39,811 nucleotides of DNA. Source: Anaeromyxobacter oryzisoli (lineage in GTDB: Bacteria > Myxococcota > Myxococcia > Myxococcales > Anaeromyxobacteraceae). The position numbers were made by a program, and so were the translations under genes. The first letter of the stretch is position 1. Each line of letters begins with the position of its first letter. Under the pieces are notes generated by a model, which worked only from the letters and a program-made list of their open reading frames with translations, did no database searches and was not told the DNA's origin. Where the stretch lies: contig NZ_JALCZA010000021.1 of NCBI RefSeq assembly GCF_022690765.1, positions 21,816-61,626 of the forward strand. The letters run 5' to 3'. Positions 8,021-15,268 of this stretch are shown here, piece by piece.

Positions 8021-8494
8021 ATGGCGCTCAAACCGAGCGCGCAGCGGGTGCAGGACGCGCTCGCCGCGCGCGGCTTCGACCTGGTCGTGCAGGAGCTCTC
8101 GGAGTCGGCCCGGACCGCGGCCGAGGCCGCGGCCGCGCTGGGCTGCGCGGTCGAGCAGATCGCGAAGTCGATGGTCTTCGCCGCCCGGCCGAGCGGGCGG
8201 GCGGTGCTGGTGGTCGCGAGCGGCGGCCACCGCGTGGACGTGGCGCGGGTCGGCGCGCTGGTGCACGAGGCGGTGGAGAAGCCCGACGCCGCGTTCGTGC
8301 GCGAGCGGACCGGCTTCGCCATCGGCGGCGTCCCGCCCGTCGGGCACGCCACGCCGCTGGTCACGCTGATCGACGAGGACCTGCTCCGGCTCGACGCCCT
8401 GTGGGCGGCCGCCGGCCACCCGCACGCGGTGTTCCGGCTGACGCCCGCCCAGCTCGTCGCGCTGACGGGCGGGACCGTGGCGAAGGTCGCCTGA
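8021..8494 (+). CDS. YbaK/EbsC-family aminoacyl-tRNA deacylase
   Basis: A 157-residue cytoplasmic protein with the YbaK/aminoacyl-tRNA-associated domain, which hydrolyses mischarged aminoacyl-tRNAs (YbaK/ProX type) in trans. Visible family segments are SARTAAEAAAALGCAVEQIAKSMVF, with the conserved KS pair, then GFAIGGVPPVGH, the glycine-rich catalytic loop, and HAVFRLTPAQLVALTGG at the C-terminus. The ATG at 8021 is chosen because the domain starts right after it; the frame stays open upstream through azlC antisense. Specificity (Cys-tRNA-Pro, Ala-tRNA-Pro or other) cannot be told from sequence. Confidence 0.9.
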   Translation: MALKPSAQRVQDALAARGFDLVVQELSESARTAAEAAAALGCAVEQIAKSMVFAARPSGRAVLVVASGGHRVDVARVGALVHEAVEKPDAAFVRERTGFAIGGVPPVGHATPLVTLIDEDLLRLDALWAAAGHPHAVFRLTPAQLVALTGGTVAKVA

Positions 8495-8506
8495 CGCTCG
8501 TCCACG

Positions 8507-8530
8507 CCCGCCCGCGGCGACGCGGGCGGG
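8507..8530. terminator. Bidirectional terminator-like hairpin
   Basis: A perfect 10-base-pair stem (CCCGCCCGCG / CGCGGGCGGG) with loop GCGA lies in the 43-base gap between the convergent ends of ybaK (8494) and livF (8538). It could serve both strands. There is no T-run, so intrinsic termination is uncertain. Confidence 0.55.
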
Positions 8531-8537
8531 GGCGCCG

Positions 8538-9260
8538 TCACTCGCCGAGGTACGCCTTGCGGACCTCCGGCGAGGCGAGCAGCTCGCGCCCGGTCCCCTG
8601 CATCACCACGGTGCCGGTCTCGAGGACGTACGCACGGTGCGCGAGCTGGAGCGCCTTGTGGGCGTTCTGCTCGACGAGGAGGAGGGCCACGCCGGACGCG
8701 TTCACCTCGCGCAGCACGCCGAAGATCCGCTCGACCACCTGCGGCGCGAGCCCGAGCGACGGCTCGTCGAGCAGCATCAGCTTCGGCCGGCTCATCATCG
8801 CGCGGGCGACGGCGAGCATCTGCTGCTCGCCGCCGGAGAGGGTGCCGGCCACCTGGGCGCGGCGCTCGGCGAGGATGGGGAAGAGCGTGTAGGCCCGCTC
8901 GACGTCGCTGGCGATCCCGGCCCGGTCCCTGCGGAGATACGCGCCGAGATCGAGGTTCTCCCGGACCGAGAGGTTCAGGAAGATGCCCCGCCCCTCCGGC
9001 GCGTGCGCCATCCCCCGGGCGACGACCGCGTGCGACGGCAGCCGGGTCACGTCCTCGCCCCGGAACCGCACCTGGCCGCCGCTCGGCCGGAGCATCCTGG
9101 ACACCGCGCGCAGCGTGGTGGTCTTCCCCGCCCCGTTGGCGCCGATGAGCGCGACCACCTGCCCGTCGGAGACCTCCAGCGAGATCCCGCGGAGCGCCTC
9201 GATGGCGCCGTAGTGGACCCGCAGGTCCTTCACCTCCAGGATCGGCCCCGCGTCGCTCAT
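8538..9260 (-). CDS. livF: Branched-chain amino-acid ABC transporter ATP-binding protein LivF (second system)
   Basis: A 240-residue ATPase of the minus-strand LIV importer. Walker A is GANGAGKTT, the signature is LSGGEQQMLAVARAM, Walker B is LMLLDEPSLGLAP, and the H-loop region is LLLVEQNAHKAL, all typical of LivF. Its ATG overlaps the TGA of livG by 4 bases. It is the last gene of its operon. It is a paralogue of the LivF at 5872-6603 and clearly diverged from it, so the two operons are not a recent duplication. Confidence 0.96.
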   Translation of the reverse strand: MSDAGPILEVKDLRVHYGAIEALRGISLEVSDGQVVALIGANGAGKTTTLRAVSRMLRPSGGQVRFRGEDVTRLPSHAVVARGMAHAPEGRGIFLNLSVRENLDLGAYLRRDRAGIASDVERAYTLFPILAERRAQVAGTLSGGEQQMLAVARAMMSRPKLMLLDEPSLGLAPQVVERIFGVLREVNASGVALLLVEQNAHKALQLAHRAYVLETGTVVMQGTGRELLASPEVRKAYLGE

Positions 9261-10075
9261 CGCTCCGCCCCCTCGGACCCGAGCGCGATCCGCTTCTCCT
9301 CGAGGTACGCGTCGCCCAGGTAGGCCTCGATCACCTTCGGATCCTTCCGGACCGCATCCGGCTTGCCCTGCGCGATGGTCACCCCGTGATCGAGCACCAG
9401 GAGCCGCTCGGACACCCCCATCACGAGCCGCATGTCGTGCTCGATGACGAGGATGGCGATGCCGAACCGGTCGCGGATGCCGCGGATGAGCTGCATGAGC
9501 TCGATCTTCTCGGCGGCGTTCATGCCGGCGGCCGGCTCGTCCAGGCAGAGCACCTTGGGGCCCGTCGCGAGCGCCCGGGCGATCTCGAGGCGGCGCTGCT
9601 CGCCGTAGGGCAGGTTCCGCGAGATCTCGTCGCGCCGGTGCGAGAGCCCCATCACCTCGAGGTACTCCTCCGCCCGGGCGAGGATGCGGGCCTCCTCGCT
9701 GCGGTGGTGCGCGGTGAGGAAGAGCGCGTCGAAGAAGCCGCTCTTCGCCCCGGCGTGGCAGGCGATCCGCACGTTGTCGAGCGCGGTGAGCTGCCTGAAG
9801 AGCCGGATGTTCTGGAAGGTCCGGGCGACGCCGCGGACGCAGATGTCGTGCGGGCGCTCCGCGTTCACCCGGATGCCCGAGACCCGCACCTCGCCCTCGG
9901 TGGGCGTGTACACGCCGGTCAGGGCGTTGAACGCGGTGGTCTTCCCGGCGCCGTTCGGCCCGATGAGGCCGACCAGCTCCCCGGGCTGCATCACCAGGTT
10001 GAAGGTGGAGAGGGCCTTGAGCCCCCCGAACCGCATGGTGACGTCCTTCGCCTCGAGCGGCAGCGGCGCGCTCAT
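9257..10075 (-). CDS. livG: Branched-chain amino-acid ABC transporter ATP-binding protein LivG (second system)
   Basis: A 272-residue ATPase with Walker A GPNGAGKTT, Q-loop region ARTFQNIRLFRQL, LivG-type signature LPYGEQRRLEIARAL, Walker B VLCLDEPAAGM and C-terminal KVIEAYLGDAYL. The ATG at 10075 overlaps the livM stop by 4 bases; the in-frame extension further upstream lies inside livM and has no family match. Its 3' end overlaps livF by 4 bases. It powers the permease pair encoded just upstream. Confidence 0.96.
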   Translation of the reverse strand: MSAPLPLEAKDVTMRFGGLKALSTFNLVMQPGELVGLIGPNGAGKTTAFNALTGVYTPTEGEVRVSGIRVNAERPHDICVRGVARTFQNIRLFRQLTALDNVRIACHAGAKSGFFDALFLTAHHRSEEARILARAEEYLEVMGLSHRRDEISRNLPYGEQRRLEIARALATGPKVLCLDEPAAGMNAAEKIELMQLIRGIRDRFGIAILVIEHDMRLVMGVSERLLVLDHGVTIAQGKPDAVRKDPKVIEAYLGDAYLEEKRIALGSEGAER

Positions 10076-11121
10076 ACCGCCCCCCCGGTGGTGGAGTCGT
10101 CGCGGATCTCGGTGGGCGAGGCGCCGGACGTCGCCGCCGCCGCGAGGCGCGGGCTCCGGAACAGGCGCCGGAACAGGGCGAGGTTCCACAGCTCGCGCGT
10201 CCCGAAGATCCCCTGGGGGCGGAGCAGCATGAGCGCGATGAGGAGCAGCGCGTAGACGACCATGCGGTAGGCCTGGAACTCCCGGAGCAGCTCGAGGGCG
10301 ACGGTGAGGAGGGCCGCGGCGACCACCGAGCCCGTGATCGAGCCGAGGCCGCCCAGGACCACCATCACCACCACCTCGATGGACCGGACGAAGGTGAACA
10401 TGCGCGGGGTGGCCAGGAGGATGGCGTGCGAGATGAGCGCGCCGGCCAGGCCGGCGTAGGCGGCGGAGATGACGAAGGCTCGCACCTTGTAGCCGGTGGT
10501 GTCCACGCCCATCGCCTCGGCCGCGATCTCGTCCTCGCGGATCGCGAACAGCGCGCGGCCCTGGGTGGAGGTGGCGAGCCGGTACGCCATCACCACCGTG
10601 GCGATGACGGAGATCCCCACCCAGACCAGGTTGGTCCGGGCCGGCAGGCCCGAGAGGCCGGTGGCCTGCCCCAGCGCCTTCAGGTTCTCGATGACGGAGC
10701 GGATGATCTCGCCGAACCCCAGCGTCACGATGGCGAGGTAGTCGCCGCGCAGCCGGAGGGAGGGCATCCCCACGAGGACGCCTGCCAGCGCGGCGGCGGC
10801 CATGGCCGCGGAGAGCGCCAGCGCGAAGAAGATCTGGTCGGAGAGGACCTGCGGGAGGAAGGGGAGCTCGACGCCCGCCAGGGCGGTGGTGAGCTTCGCC
10901 GCGGTGTACGCCCCGACCGCCATGAAGCCTGCGTGGCCGAGGGAGAACTGGCCGGTGAACCCGTTCACGACGTTGAGCGAGACCGCCAGGATGACGTTCA
11001 CGCCCACGCTCACCAGGATGAGCGAGAAGTCCGGCGGCGTGACCGCCTCGAGCACGACGAGGATCGGCAACCCGACCAGGAACGGCAGGAAGGACCGGAG
11101 GAGAGCTCTCGCGCGCGTCAC
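10072..11121 (-). CDS. livM: Branched-chain amino-acid ABC transporter permease LivM (second system)
   Basis: A 349-residue membrane subunit. Family segments are SLNVVNGFTGQFSLGHAGFMAVGAY, LRLRGDYLAIVTLGFGEIIRS, and GGLGSITGSVVAAALLTVALE (ATPase coupling), ending in RPQGIFG. A hydrophilic tail of about 40 residues rich in Ala/Ser/Thr follows that motif and is longer than usual. The GTG at 11121 shares one base with the TAG of livH. The 3' end overlaps livG by 4 bases. Confidence 0.94.
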   Translation of the reverse strand: MTRARALLRSFLPFLVGLPILVVLEAVTPPDFSLILVSVGVNVILAVSLNVVNGFTGQFSLGHAGFMAVGAYTAAKLTTALAGVELPFLPQVLSDQIFFALALSAAMAAAALAGVLVGMPSLRLRGDYLAIVTLGFGEIIRSVIENLKALGQATGLSGLPARTNLVWVGISVIATVVMAYRLATSTQGRALFAIREDEIAAEAMGVDTTGYKVRAFVISAAYAGLAGALISHAILLATPRMFTFVRSIEVVVMVVLGGLGSITGSVVAAALLTVALELLREFQAYRMVVYALLLIALMLLRPQGIFGTRELWNLALFRRLFRSPRLAAAATSGASPTEIRDDSTTGGAV

Positions 11122-12089
11122 TAGACCTTCTCCACCGTCGCCCGCCCGAAGAGCCCCTCGGGCCGGAGCAGCAGGACGAGGATGAGCACCGCGAACGCGA
11201 TCGCGTCCCGGTACGACGAGCTGGTGTAGCCGGCGACGTACTCCTCGGTGACGCCGAGCAGCAGCCCCCCGGCCATCGCGCCCGGCACGTTCCCGATGCC
11301 GCCGAGCACCGCCGCCACGAAGGCCTTGAGCCCCGACATGAGCCCGAAGAGCGGCTCGATCTTCGGCCGCGAGGAGGCGTTGATGATGCCGGCCGCGGCG
11401 GCGAGCGCGCTGCCCAGGACGAAGGTCATCGAGATGATCCGGTTCACCGGGATCCCCATCAGCCCGGCGACCTGCGGATCGAAGGAGACGGCGCGCATCG
11501 CGGTGCCGAAGCGCGTCCGGTAGACGATGTGCTGGAGCAGGAGCATGAGGGCGAGGGCGAGGACCAGGCCGAGCGCGTCGATCTTCGGGACGGTCACGCC
11601 CAGGAACTCCAGCGAGGGCGCCGGGCCGAAGTCGAGGAGCGTCGGGAAGAACCGCGGGCTCGGCCCGGGCGGGAACGGCACCGGCTCCCGGAACCACGGC
11701 GTGAGCTGGAAGCCGTACTCGAGCAGGAACGAGACGCCGATGGCGGTGATGAGCGAGGTGAGGCGCGCCTGGTCGCGCAGCGGCCGGTACGCGAACCGCT
11801 CGATCACGTACCCGAGCAGCCCGCAGACGATCATCGCCCCGAGGGTGATGTAGGCGGCGCGGATGAACGACGGCTGCCCTCCGCCGCCGACCGTGCCGAG
11901 GTAATAGCCGGAGAACGCACCGACCATGTACACGTCGCCGTGGGCGAAGTTGATGAGCTTCAAGACGCCGTACACCATCGTGTAGCCGAGGGCGATCAGG
12001 GCGTAGATCGTGCCCACGGAGACGCCGTTCACGAGGTGCTGGAAGAACTCGGTCAAGGCGGGAACCTGGGGGAGAAGGTGCGCCACCAT
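11121..12089 (-). CDS. livH: Branched-chain amino-acid ABC transporter permease LivH (second system)
   Basis: A 322-residue membrane subunit with the LivH signature (VNGVSVGTIYALIALGYTMV, then LKLINFAHGDVYMVGAF) and the coupling segment GGIGNVPGAMAGGLLLG. Compared with the plus-strand LivH it has an extra Pro/Phe-rich loop near residues 125-145 (FREPVPFPPGPSPRFFP). No good ribosome-binding site precedes the ATG at 12089. A perfect hairpin lies just upstream, between this gene and the binding-protein gene. Confidence 0.95.
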   Translation of the reverse strand: MVAHLLPQVPALTEFFQHLVNGVSVGTIYALIALGYTMVYGVLKLINFAHGDVYMVGAFSGYYLGTVGGGGQPSFIRAAYITLGAMIVCGLLGYVIERFAYRPLRDQARLTSLITAIGVSFLLEYGFQLTPWFREPVPFPPGPSPRFFPTLLDFGPAPSLEFLGVTVPKIDALGLVLALALMLLLQHIVYRTRFGTAMRAVSFDPQVAGLMGIPVNRIISMTFVLGSALAAAAGIINASSRPKIEPLFGLMSGLKAFVAAVLGGIGNVPGAMAGGLLLGVTEEYVAGYTSSSYRDAIAFAVLILVLLLRPEGLFGRATVEKV

Positions 12090-12093
12090 AGAG

Positions 12094-12124
12094 ACGAGAG
12101 GGGTCGCCGATCAACCCCTCTCGT
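12094..12124 (-). promoter_or_regulatory. Intercistronic hairpin between binding protein and livH (second system)
   Basis: A perfect 11-base-pair stem (ACGAGAGGGGT / ACCCCTCTCGT on the plus strand) encloses a 9-base loop. It sits in the 76-base gap between the binding-protein stop (12166) and the livH start (12089), ending 4 bases from the livH ATG. It could stabilise the upstream mRNA or restrict livH translation. It corresponds in position, not in sequence, to the hairpin at 3181-3202. Confidence 0.6.
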
Positions 12125-12145
12125 TCGTCCCGGTGGCCGGGGTCG

Positions 12146-12185
12146 TCAGGGCTCCACGGAGGTCATCAGGGCTCCACGGTCGTCA
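12146..12185. repeat. 20-base tandem duplication across the binding-protein stop codon
   Basis: The 14-mer TCAGGGCTCCACGG occurs at 12146-12159 and again at 12166-12179, with a third partial unit (TCGTCAGG) after it. The second copy encodes the last residues (VEP) and stop of the binding protein, so its 3' end has been duplicated into the non-coding side. The protein itself is intact. Confidence 0.7.
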
Positions 12186-13365
12186 GGTACCTGCCGACGT
12201 TCCTCTCGATGCCGATGACGACCGCCGGCTTCACGGCGTCGTGGCTGGCGTCGAGCGAGATCCGGCCGGTCACCCCGGGGAAGTCCTTCGTCTTCCCGAT
12301 GGCCTCGCGCAGCGCCGGGCCGGAGAGGTCGGGGGCCCGGCTCATCGCGTCGGCGGCCACGCGGGCCGCGTCGTAGCCCAGGGCCGCGGCGGCGTCCGGC
12401 ACGGCGCCGTAGGCCTCGCGGTAGCGCTGCACGAAGCGCTGGACGAGCGGCGCCGGGTTCTCGTGCGTGTAGTGGTCCGTGAAGTACGAGCCGTCGAGCG
12501 CCCCCCTGGCGATCTCGAAGAGCCTGTCGGAGTCCCAGCCGTCCCCGCCTGCGAGCGGGACCCCGATCCCCAGCTCGCGGGCCTGGCGGCCGATCAGGGC
12601 CACGTCCGCGTAGTAGGCGGGCACGTAGATCATCTGCGGCCTGGTGCTCGCGATGGCGGTGAGCTGTACCTGGAAGTCGCGGTCGCCGGCCTTGAACCCC
12701 TGGTCGCTCACGATCGTGCCGCCGAGCTCCTCGAAGCGGGCGACGAAGAAGTCCGCGAGGCCGACCGAGTAGTCGTTCCCCACGTCGCGGAGGACGGCGA
12801 CCTTCGCGAGCCGCAGGTGCTCCCGGGCGAACTTCGCCATGACGGCGCCCTGGAACGGATCGACGAAGCAGACACGGAAGACGTAGGGCCGGGTCCGGCC
12901 GCGGTCCCGGGTGACGCGCGGGTGGGTCGAGGCGGTGGAGATCATCGGGACGCCGGTGCCGTCGGCGATCGCGGCCATGGCCAGCGAGCGGCTCGACGCG
13001 ACCTCGCCGAGCAGCACCGCGACCTGGTCGTGCACGGCGAGGCGCGTGGCGGCCGCGGCGGCCTTCTCCGGTATTCCCTCGTCGTCGTAGGTCCTGAGGG
13101 CGAGCCTCCTGCCCTTGACCCCGCCCTTCGCGTTCAGCTCCGCGATCGCGAGCTTGATGCCGTTGTCGCTCGAGACGCCGTACGTCGCCTGGTCGCCGGT
13201 GAGCGAGGCGACGTGGCCGATCAGGATGGAGTCCCCCGCGGCCTCCGCCGTCGCCGAGGGCGTCGGCGCCCGCGCCGGCGAGGGGCCCGGCGCGGCCGGC
13301 TTCCGCTCGCACCCCGCGGCGGCGAGGGCGAGCGCCGCGACCGCCATCGCACTCGCGAACCGCAT
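12166..13365 (-). CDS. Branched-chain amino-acid ABC transporter substrate-binding lipoprotein (second system)
   Basis: A 399-residue LIV/HAAT-type binding protein and the first gene of the minus-strand LIV operon. The lipoprotein signal ends AAAGC (Cys19), followed by a Pro/Ala-rich linker to about residue 48. The binding domain starts ILIGHVASLTGDQATYG and contains GEVASSRSLAMAAIADGTGVP and FRVCFVDPFQGAVMAKFA. The ATG at 13365 is preferred because GGAGG (13371-13375 on the complement) stands 5 bases upstream; a GTG at 13380 lies before that site. It is most similar to the orphan binding protein at 84-1235. Ligand preference is inferred from context only. Confidence 0.92.
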   Translation of the reverse strand: MRFASAMAVAALALAAAGCERKPAAPGPSPARAPTPSATAEAAGDSILIGHVASLTGDQATYGVSSDNGIKLAIAELNAKGGVKGRRLALRTYDDEGIPEKAAAAATRLAVHDQVAVLLGEVASSRSLAMAAIADGTGVPMISTASTHPRVTRDRGRTRPYVFRVCFVDPFQGAVMAKFAREHLRLAKVAVLRDVGNDYSVGLADFFVARFEELGGTIVSDQGFKAGDRDFQVQLTAIASTRPQMIYVPAYYADVALIGRQARELGIGVPLAGGDGWDSDRLFEIARGALDGSYFTDHYTHENPAPLVQRFVQRYREAYGAVPDAAAALGYDAARVAADAMSRAPDLSGPALREAIGKTKDFPGVTGRISLDASHDAVKPAVVIGIERNVGRYLTTVEP

Positions 13366-13437
13366 GGAGACCTCCGGCACGGGGCAGACGGGGCGCGGCC
13401 GGTCGGACGCCGCGGTGCTCGAACCCCGTCGAGACGA

Positions 13438-13469
13438 GGGCGGCGAGACCGTACCGCGTCTCGCCGCCC
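13438..13469 (-). terminator. Terminator-like hairpin after the porin gene
   Basis: A perfect 12-base-pair stem (GGGCGGCGAGAC / GTCTCGCCGCCC) with an 8-base loop lies 25 bases past the porin stop and 73 bases before the downstream binding-protein start on the same strand. It probably separates the porin transcript from the LIV operon. No T-run follows. Confidence 0.6.
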
Positions 13470-13493
13470 CGGACCTGCGATCGCCTCGACCGC

Positions 13494-14771
13494 CTAGAAG
13501 AAGCTGTAGCGGGCCAGGGCGTTGACCCGGTGCTGCGTGCCGACGGTGAACGCGGGGTCCAGCCCGGCCGCCTCGAGCGCGGCGGTGAAGACCTTGCGCT
13601 GGCCGTAGGAGTACTCGAGCCCGAACTCGACGTTCTTGATGGGATCGTAGAACGAGTTCACGAACAGCGAGTCGATCCGCTTGTTCGCGGCGCCGGTGCC
13701 GAACGCGCTGGCGCCCGCGGCCCTCGCGAGCGCGTCGTTCGAGTCGAAGAACGTCTGCGACCAGATCACGTTCGAGCGGAAGGCGGGCGTCCAGGAGTGG
13801 GTGAGCCCCACGTGATAGGCGAGCGTCCTCCAGAGCTCGATCTTGTCGCCGACGAAGGCGGCGCCCTGGAAGAGCGAGGTGAACATGTACTTGCCGATGC
13901 CGTCGCCGCCCTGGACCGACCAGACCAGGTTGTCGGACGAGCCGGCCTTCACGCTGCCGGAGACGCCGGCGCCCCAGGCCCAGCGGCTGTCACCGACGCC
14001 GCCCGGGGTGCGGCCCTGGTACTCCTGGCCGACGCCGCGGACGTTCACGTGGCCGAAGGGGAGCGGCATCGTGAAGTTGCCCGAGATGTCCGGGGCGCGG
14101 TCGAACTCGCGCCCGACGGTGAAGCTGTTGGAGACGACCGAGTTCACCACCACGCTCTGGGGGTTCTCGACGGCGAAGGCGAGGGTCGGCCCGCCGAGGT
14201 TGAAGGTGTACCGGACGCCCGGCGCGCGGGTCAGGGCGAACGCGCCGTGCGGGTTGAAGTCCACCGTGTCGGGGAGCGACCCGAGGTCCATGAAGTTGGA
14301 CCAGCTCTGGCCGACCAGGAACCCGCCCCACTCGCCGTAGGCGTGACGGAGCCGGAAGTTGGTGCCGTTGGTGGTGGCCTCCGTCGAGTAGTTGAAGGCC
14401 GAGGGCGAGTTGAAGTCACCCTCCACGCGGACGAACATGGGGCCCTTCGCGGTGGGCGTCGTCGTGGTGAGCCCCACGCGCGAGGTCCGGGCGGTCACGT
14501 ACAGCCGGTCCTTGTCACGCTTGCCGTGGTCGAGCGGCTGGAACTCGAGGAACGTCGCCCAGTCGTCGCCGCGGATGTCGTCGTCGGCGCCCTTGAAGTC
14601 GTAGGTGGCGTCGAGCTCGACGAAGCCGTACAGCTTCAGCGTCGTCTCGGTGCCGGGGATCTTGAACTCGCCGGGCTTCGCGGCGGGCGTCGCGGCCTGG
14701 GCGAGCGACGCGGCGGGGAGGGAGAGACCTGCAACGACCAGTGCGGTCGCCCTGAGCTTGCGGAAATTCAT
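13494..14771 (-). CDS. Outer-membrane porin, DcaP-like
   Basis: A 425-residue outer-membrane beta-barrel protein. A Sec signal peptide (MNFRKLRATALVVAGLSLPA, then ASLAQA) is followed by a short linker and KLYGFVELDATYDF, the typical first strand of DcaP-type porins, with a DDWATFLEF segment after it. Alternating hydrophobic strands continue to a C-terminal Phe (ARYSFF), the outer-membrane insertion signal. The ATG at 14771 is chosen because GGAGGT lies 4 bases upstream and the signal peptide starts there; the open frame further up adds only 18 residues. DcaP proteins pass small, often acidic solutes. Lying beside two amino-acid importers it may supply them, which is inference. Confidence 0.85.
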   Translation of the reverse strand: MNFRKLRATALVVAGLSLPAASLAQAATPAAKPGEFKIPGTETTLKLYGFVELDATYDFKGADDDIRGDDWATFLEFQPLDHGKRDKDRLYVTARTSRVGLTTTTPTAKGPMFVRVEGDFNSPSAFNYSTEATTNGTNFRLRHAYGEWGGFLVGQSWSNFMDLGSLPDTVDFNPHGAFALTRAPGVRYTFNLGGPTLAFAVENPQSVVVNSVVSNSFTVGREFDRAPDISGNFTMPLPFGHVNVRGVGQEYQGRTPGGVGDSRWAWGAGVSGSVKAGSSDNLVWSVQGGDGIGKYMFTSLFQGAAFVGDKIELWRTLAYHVGLTHSWTPAFRSNVIWSQTFFDSNDALARAAGASAFGTGAANKRIDSLFVNSFYDPIKNVEFGLEYSYGQRKVFTAALEAAGLDPAFTVGTQHRVNALARYSFF

Positions 14772-15036
14772 GCTACCTCCGTTCACGGGGTGATTCTGCG
14801 CGAGGGTCAGAACGCGGCCGCGCATTCAATCACAAACCGATCGAGTTTCCGCATTTTTTGGGACGCCTAGCAACCCGCGGTGACGACGCGGTGCGGCCGA
14901 GCCGCGACGAGCTTGACGGAAATCGGACCAATGCGCCCGCGCGCGAGGCAAGCCTCGCGTGAGGGAGGCTGTCGTGCCGCGGACCGCGGACCGCGGGCTC
15001 GGGCCCCGCCGCGGGGTCTCGCGGCCACGGGAGCGC

Positions 15037-15130
15037 CGGTTCACGAGAGGCCGGTGGCGGTCACGGTGACCGGGCGCCGGGGGACGGCTTCGTCTCCGGT
15101 TTCCTGTCTCCGGTTCCCTGTCTCCGGGGC
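15037..15130. repeat. Partial copy 3 of the inverted-repeat family with a short tandem repeat
   Basis: GGTTCACGAGAGGCCGGTGG is followed by CGGTCACGGTGACCGG, resembling the terminal arms of the other copies. Next to it a 14-base unit (TCTCCGGTTYCCTG) is repeated two and a half times (15093-15127). Its reverse complement shares the core GGAACCGGA with the 15-base repeat at 1581-1783, so the two arrays may be related. The opposite arm seems to be missing. Confidence 0.5.
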
Positions 15131-15224
15131 GCGCCCGGCGAAACCGAGCGCTCCCTCCTTCGGCGCCGGAGGCCGGCGGCGCTCGAAAGCGCCCCACCGT
15201 CTCGCGCCGACCGCGTTCGTCCAG

Positions 15225-15230
15225 TATAAC
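15225..15230 (+). promoter_or_regulatory. Candidate -10 element for metN
   Basis: TATAAC stands 38 bases before the metN ATG in otherwise GC-rich DNA. The region 17-18 bases upstream has no good match to TTGACA. The same hexamer precedes ybaK and purC in this window. Confidence 0.4.
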
Positions 15231-15268
15231 GGACCTCCGCCGCCGCTCGGCGCGGCGGGACCGAGCAC

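Larger units (their letters stand above)
14772..15268. other. Gene-free gap between divergent porin and metN
   Basis: This 497-base gap should hold the porin and metN promoters. Next to the porin is a rare AT-richer stretch (about 14825-14870) with a run of six T. The middle has an inverted repeat (AGCCTC / GAGGCT near 14950-14970). From 15037 to 15130 is a partial copy of the CCCGTG-type repeat family, and the metN -10 candidate lies at 15225. I see no gene. Confidence 0.6.

Noticed and set aside
9386-10255. Large plus-strand open frame over livG
   Set aside because: The protein is a charged low-complexity translation antisense to a clear ATPase gene; a common effect of high GC content.
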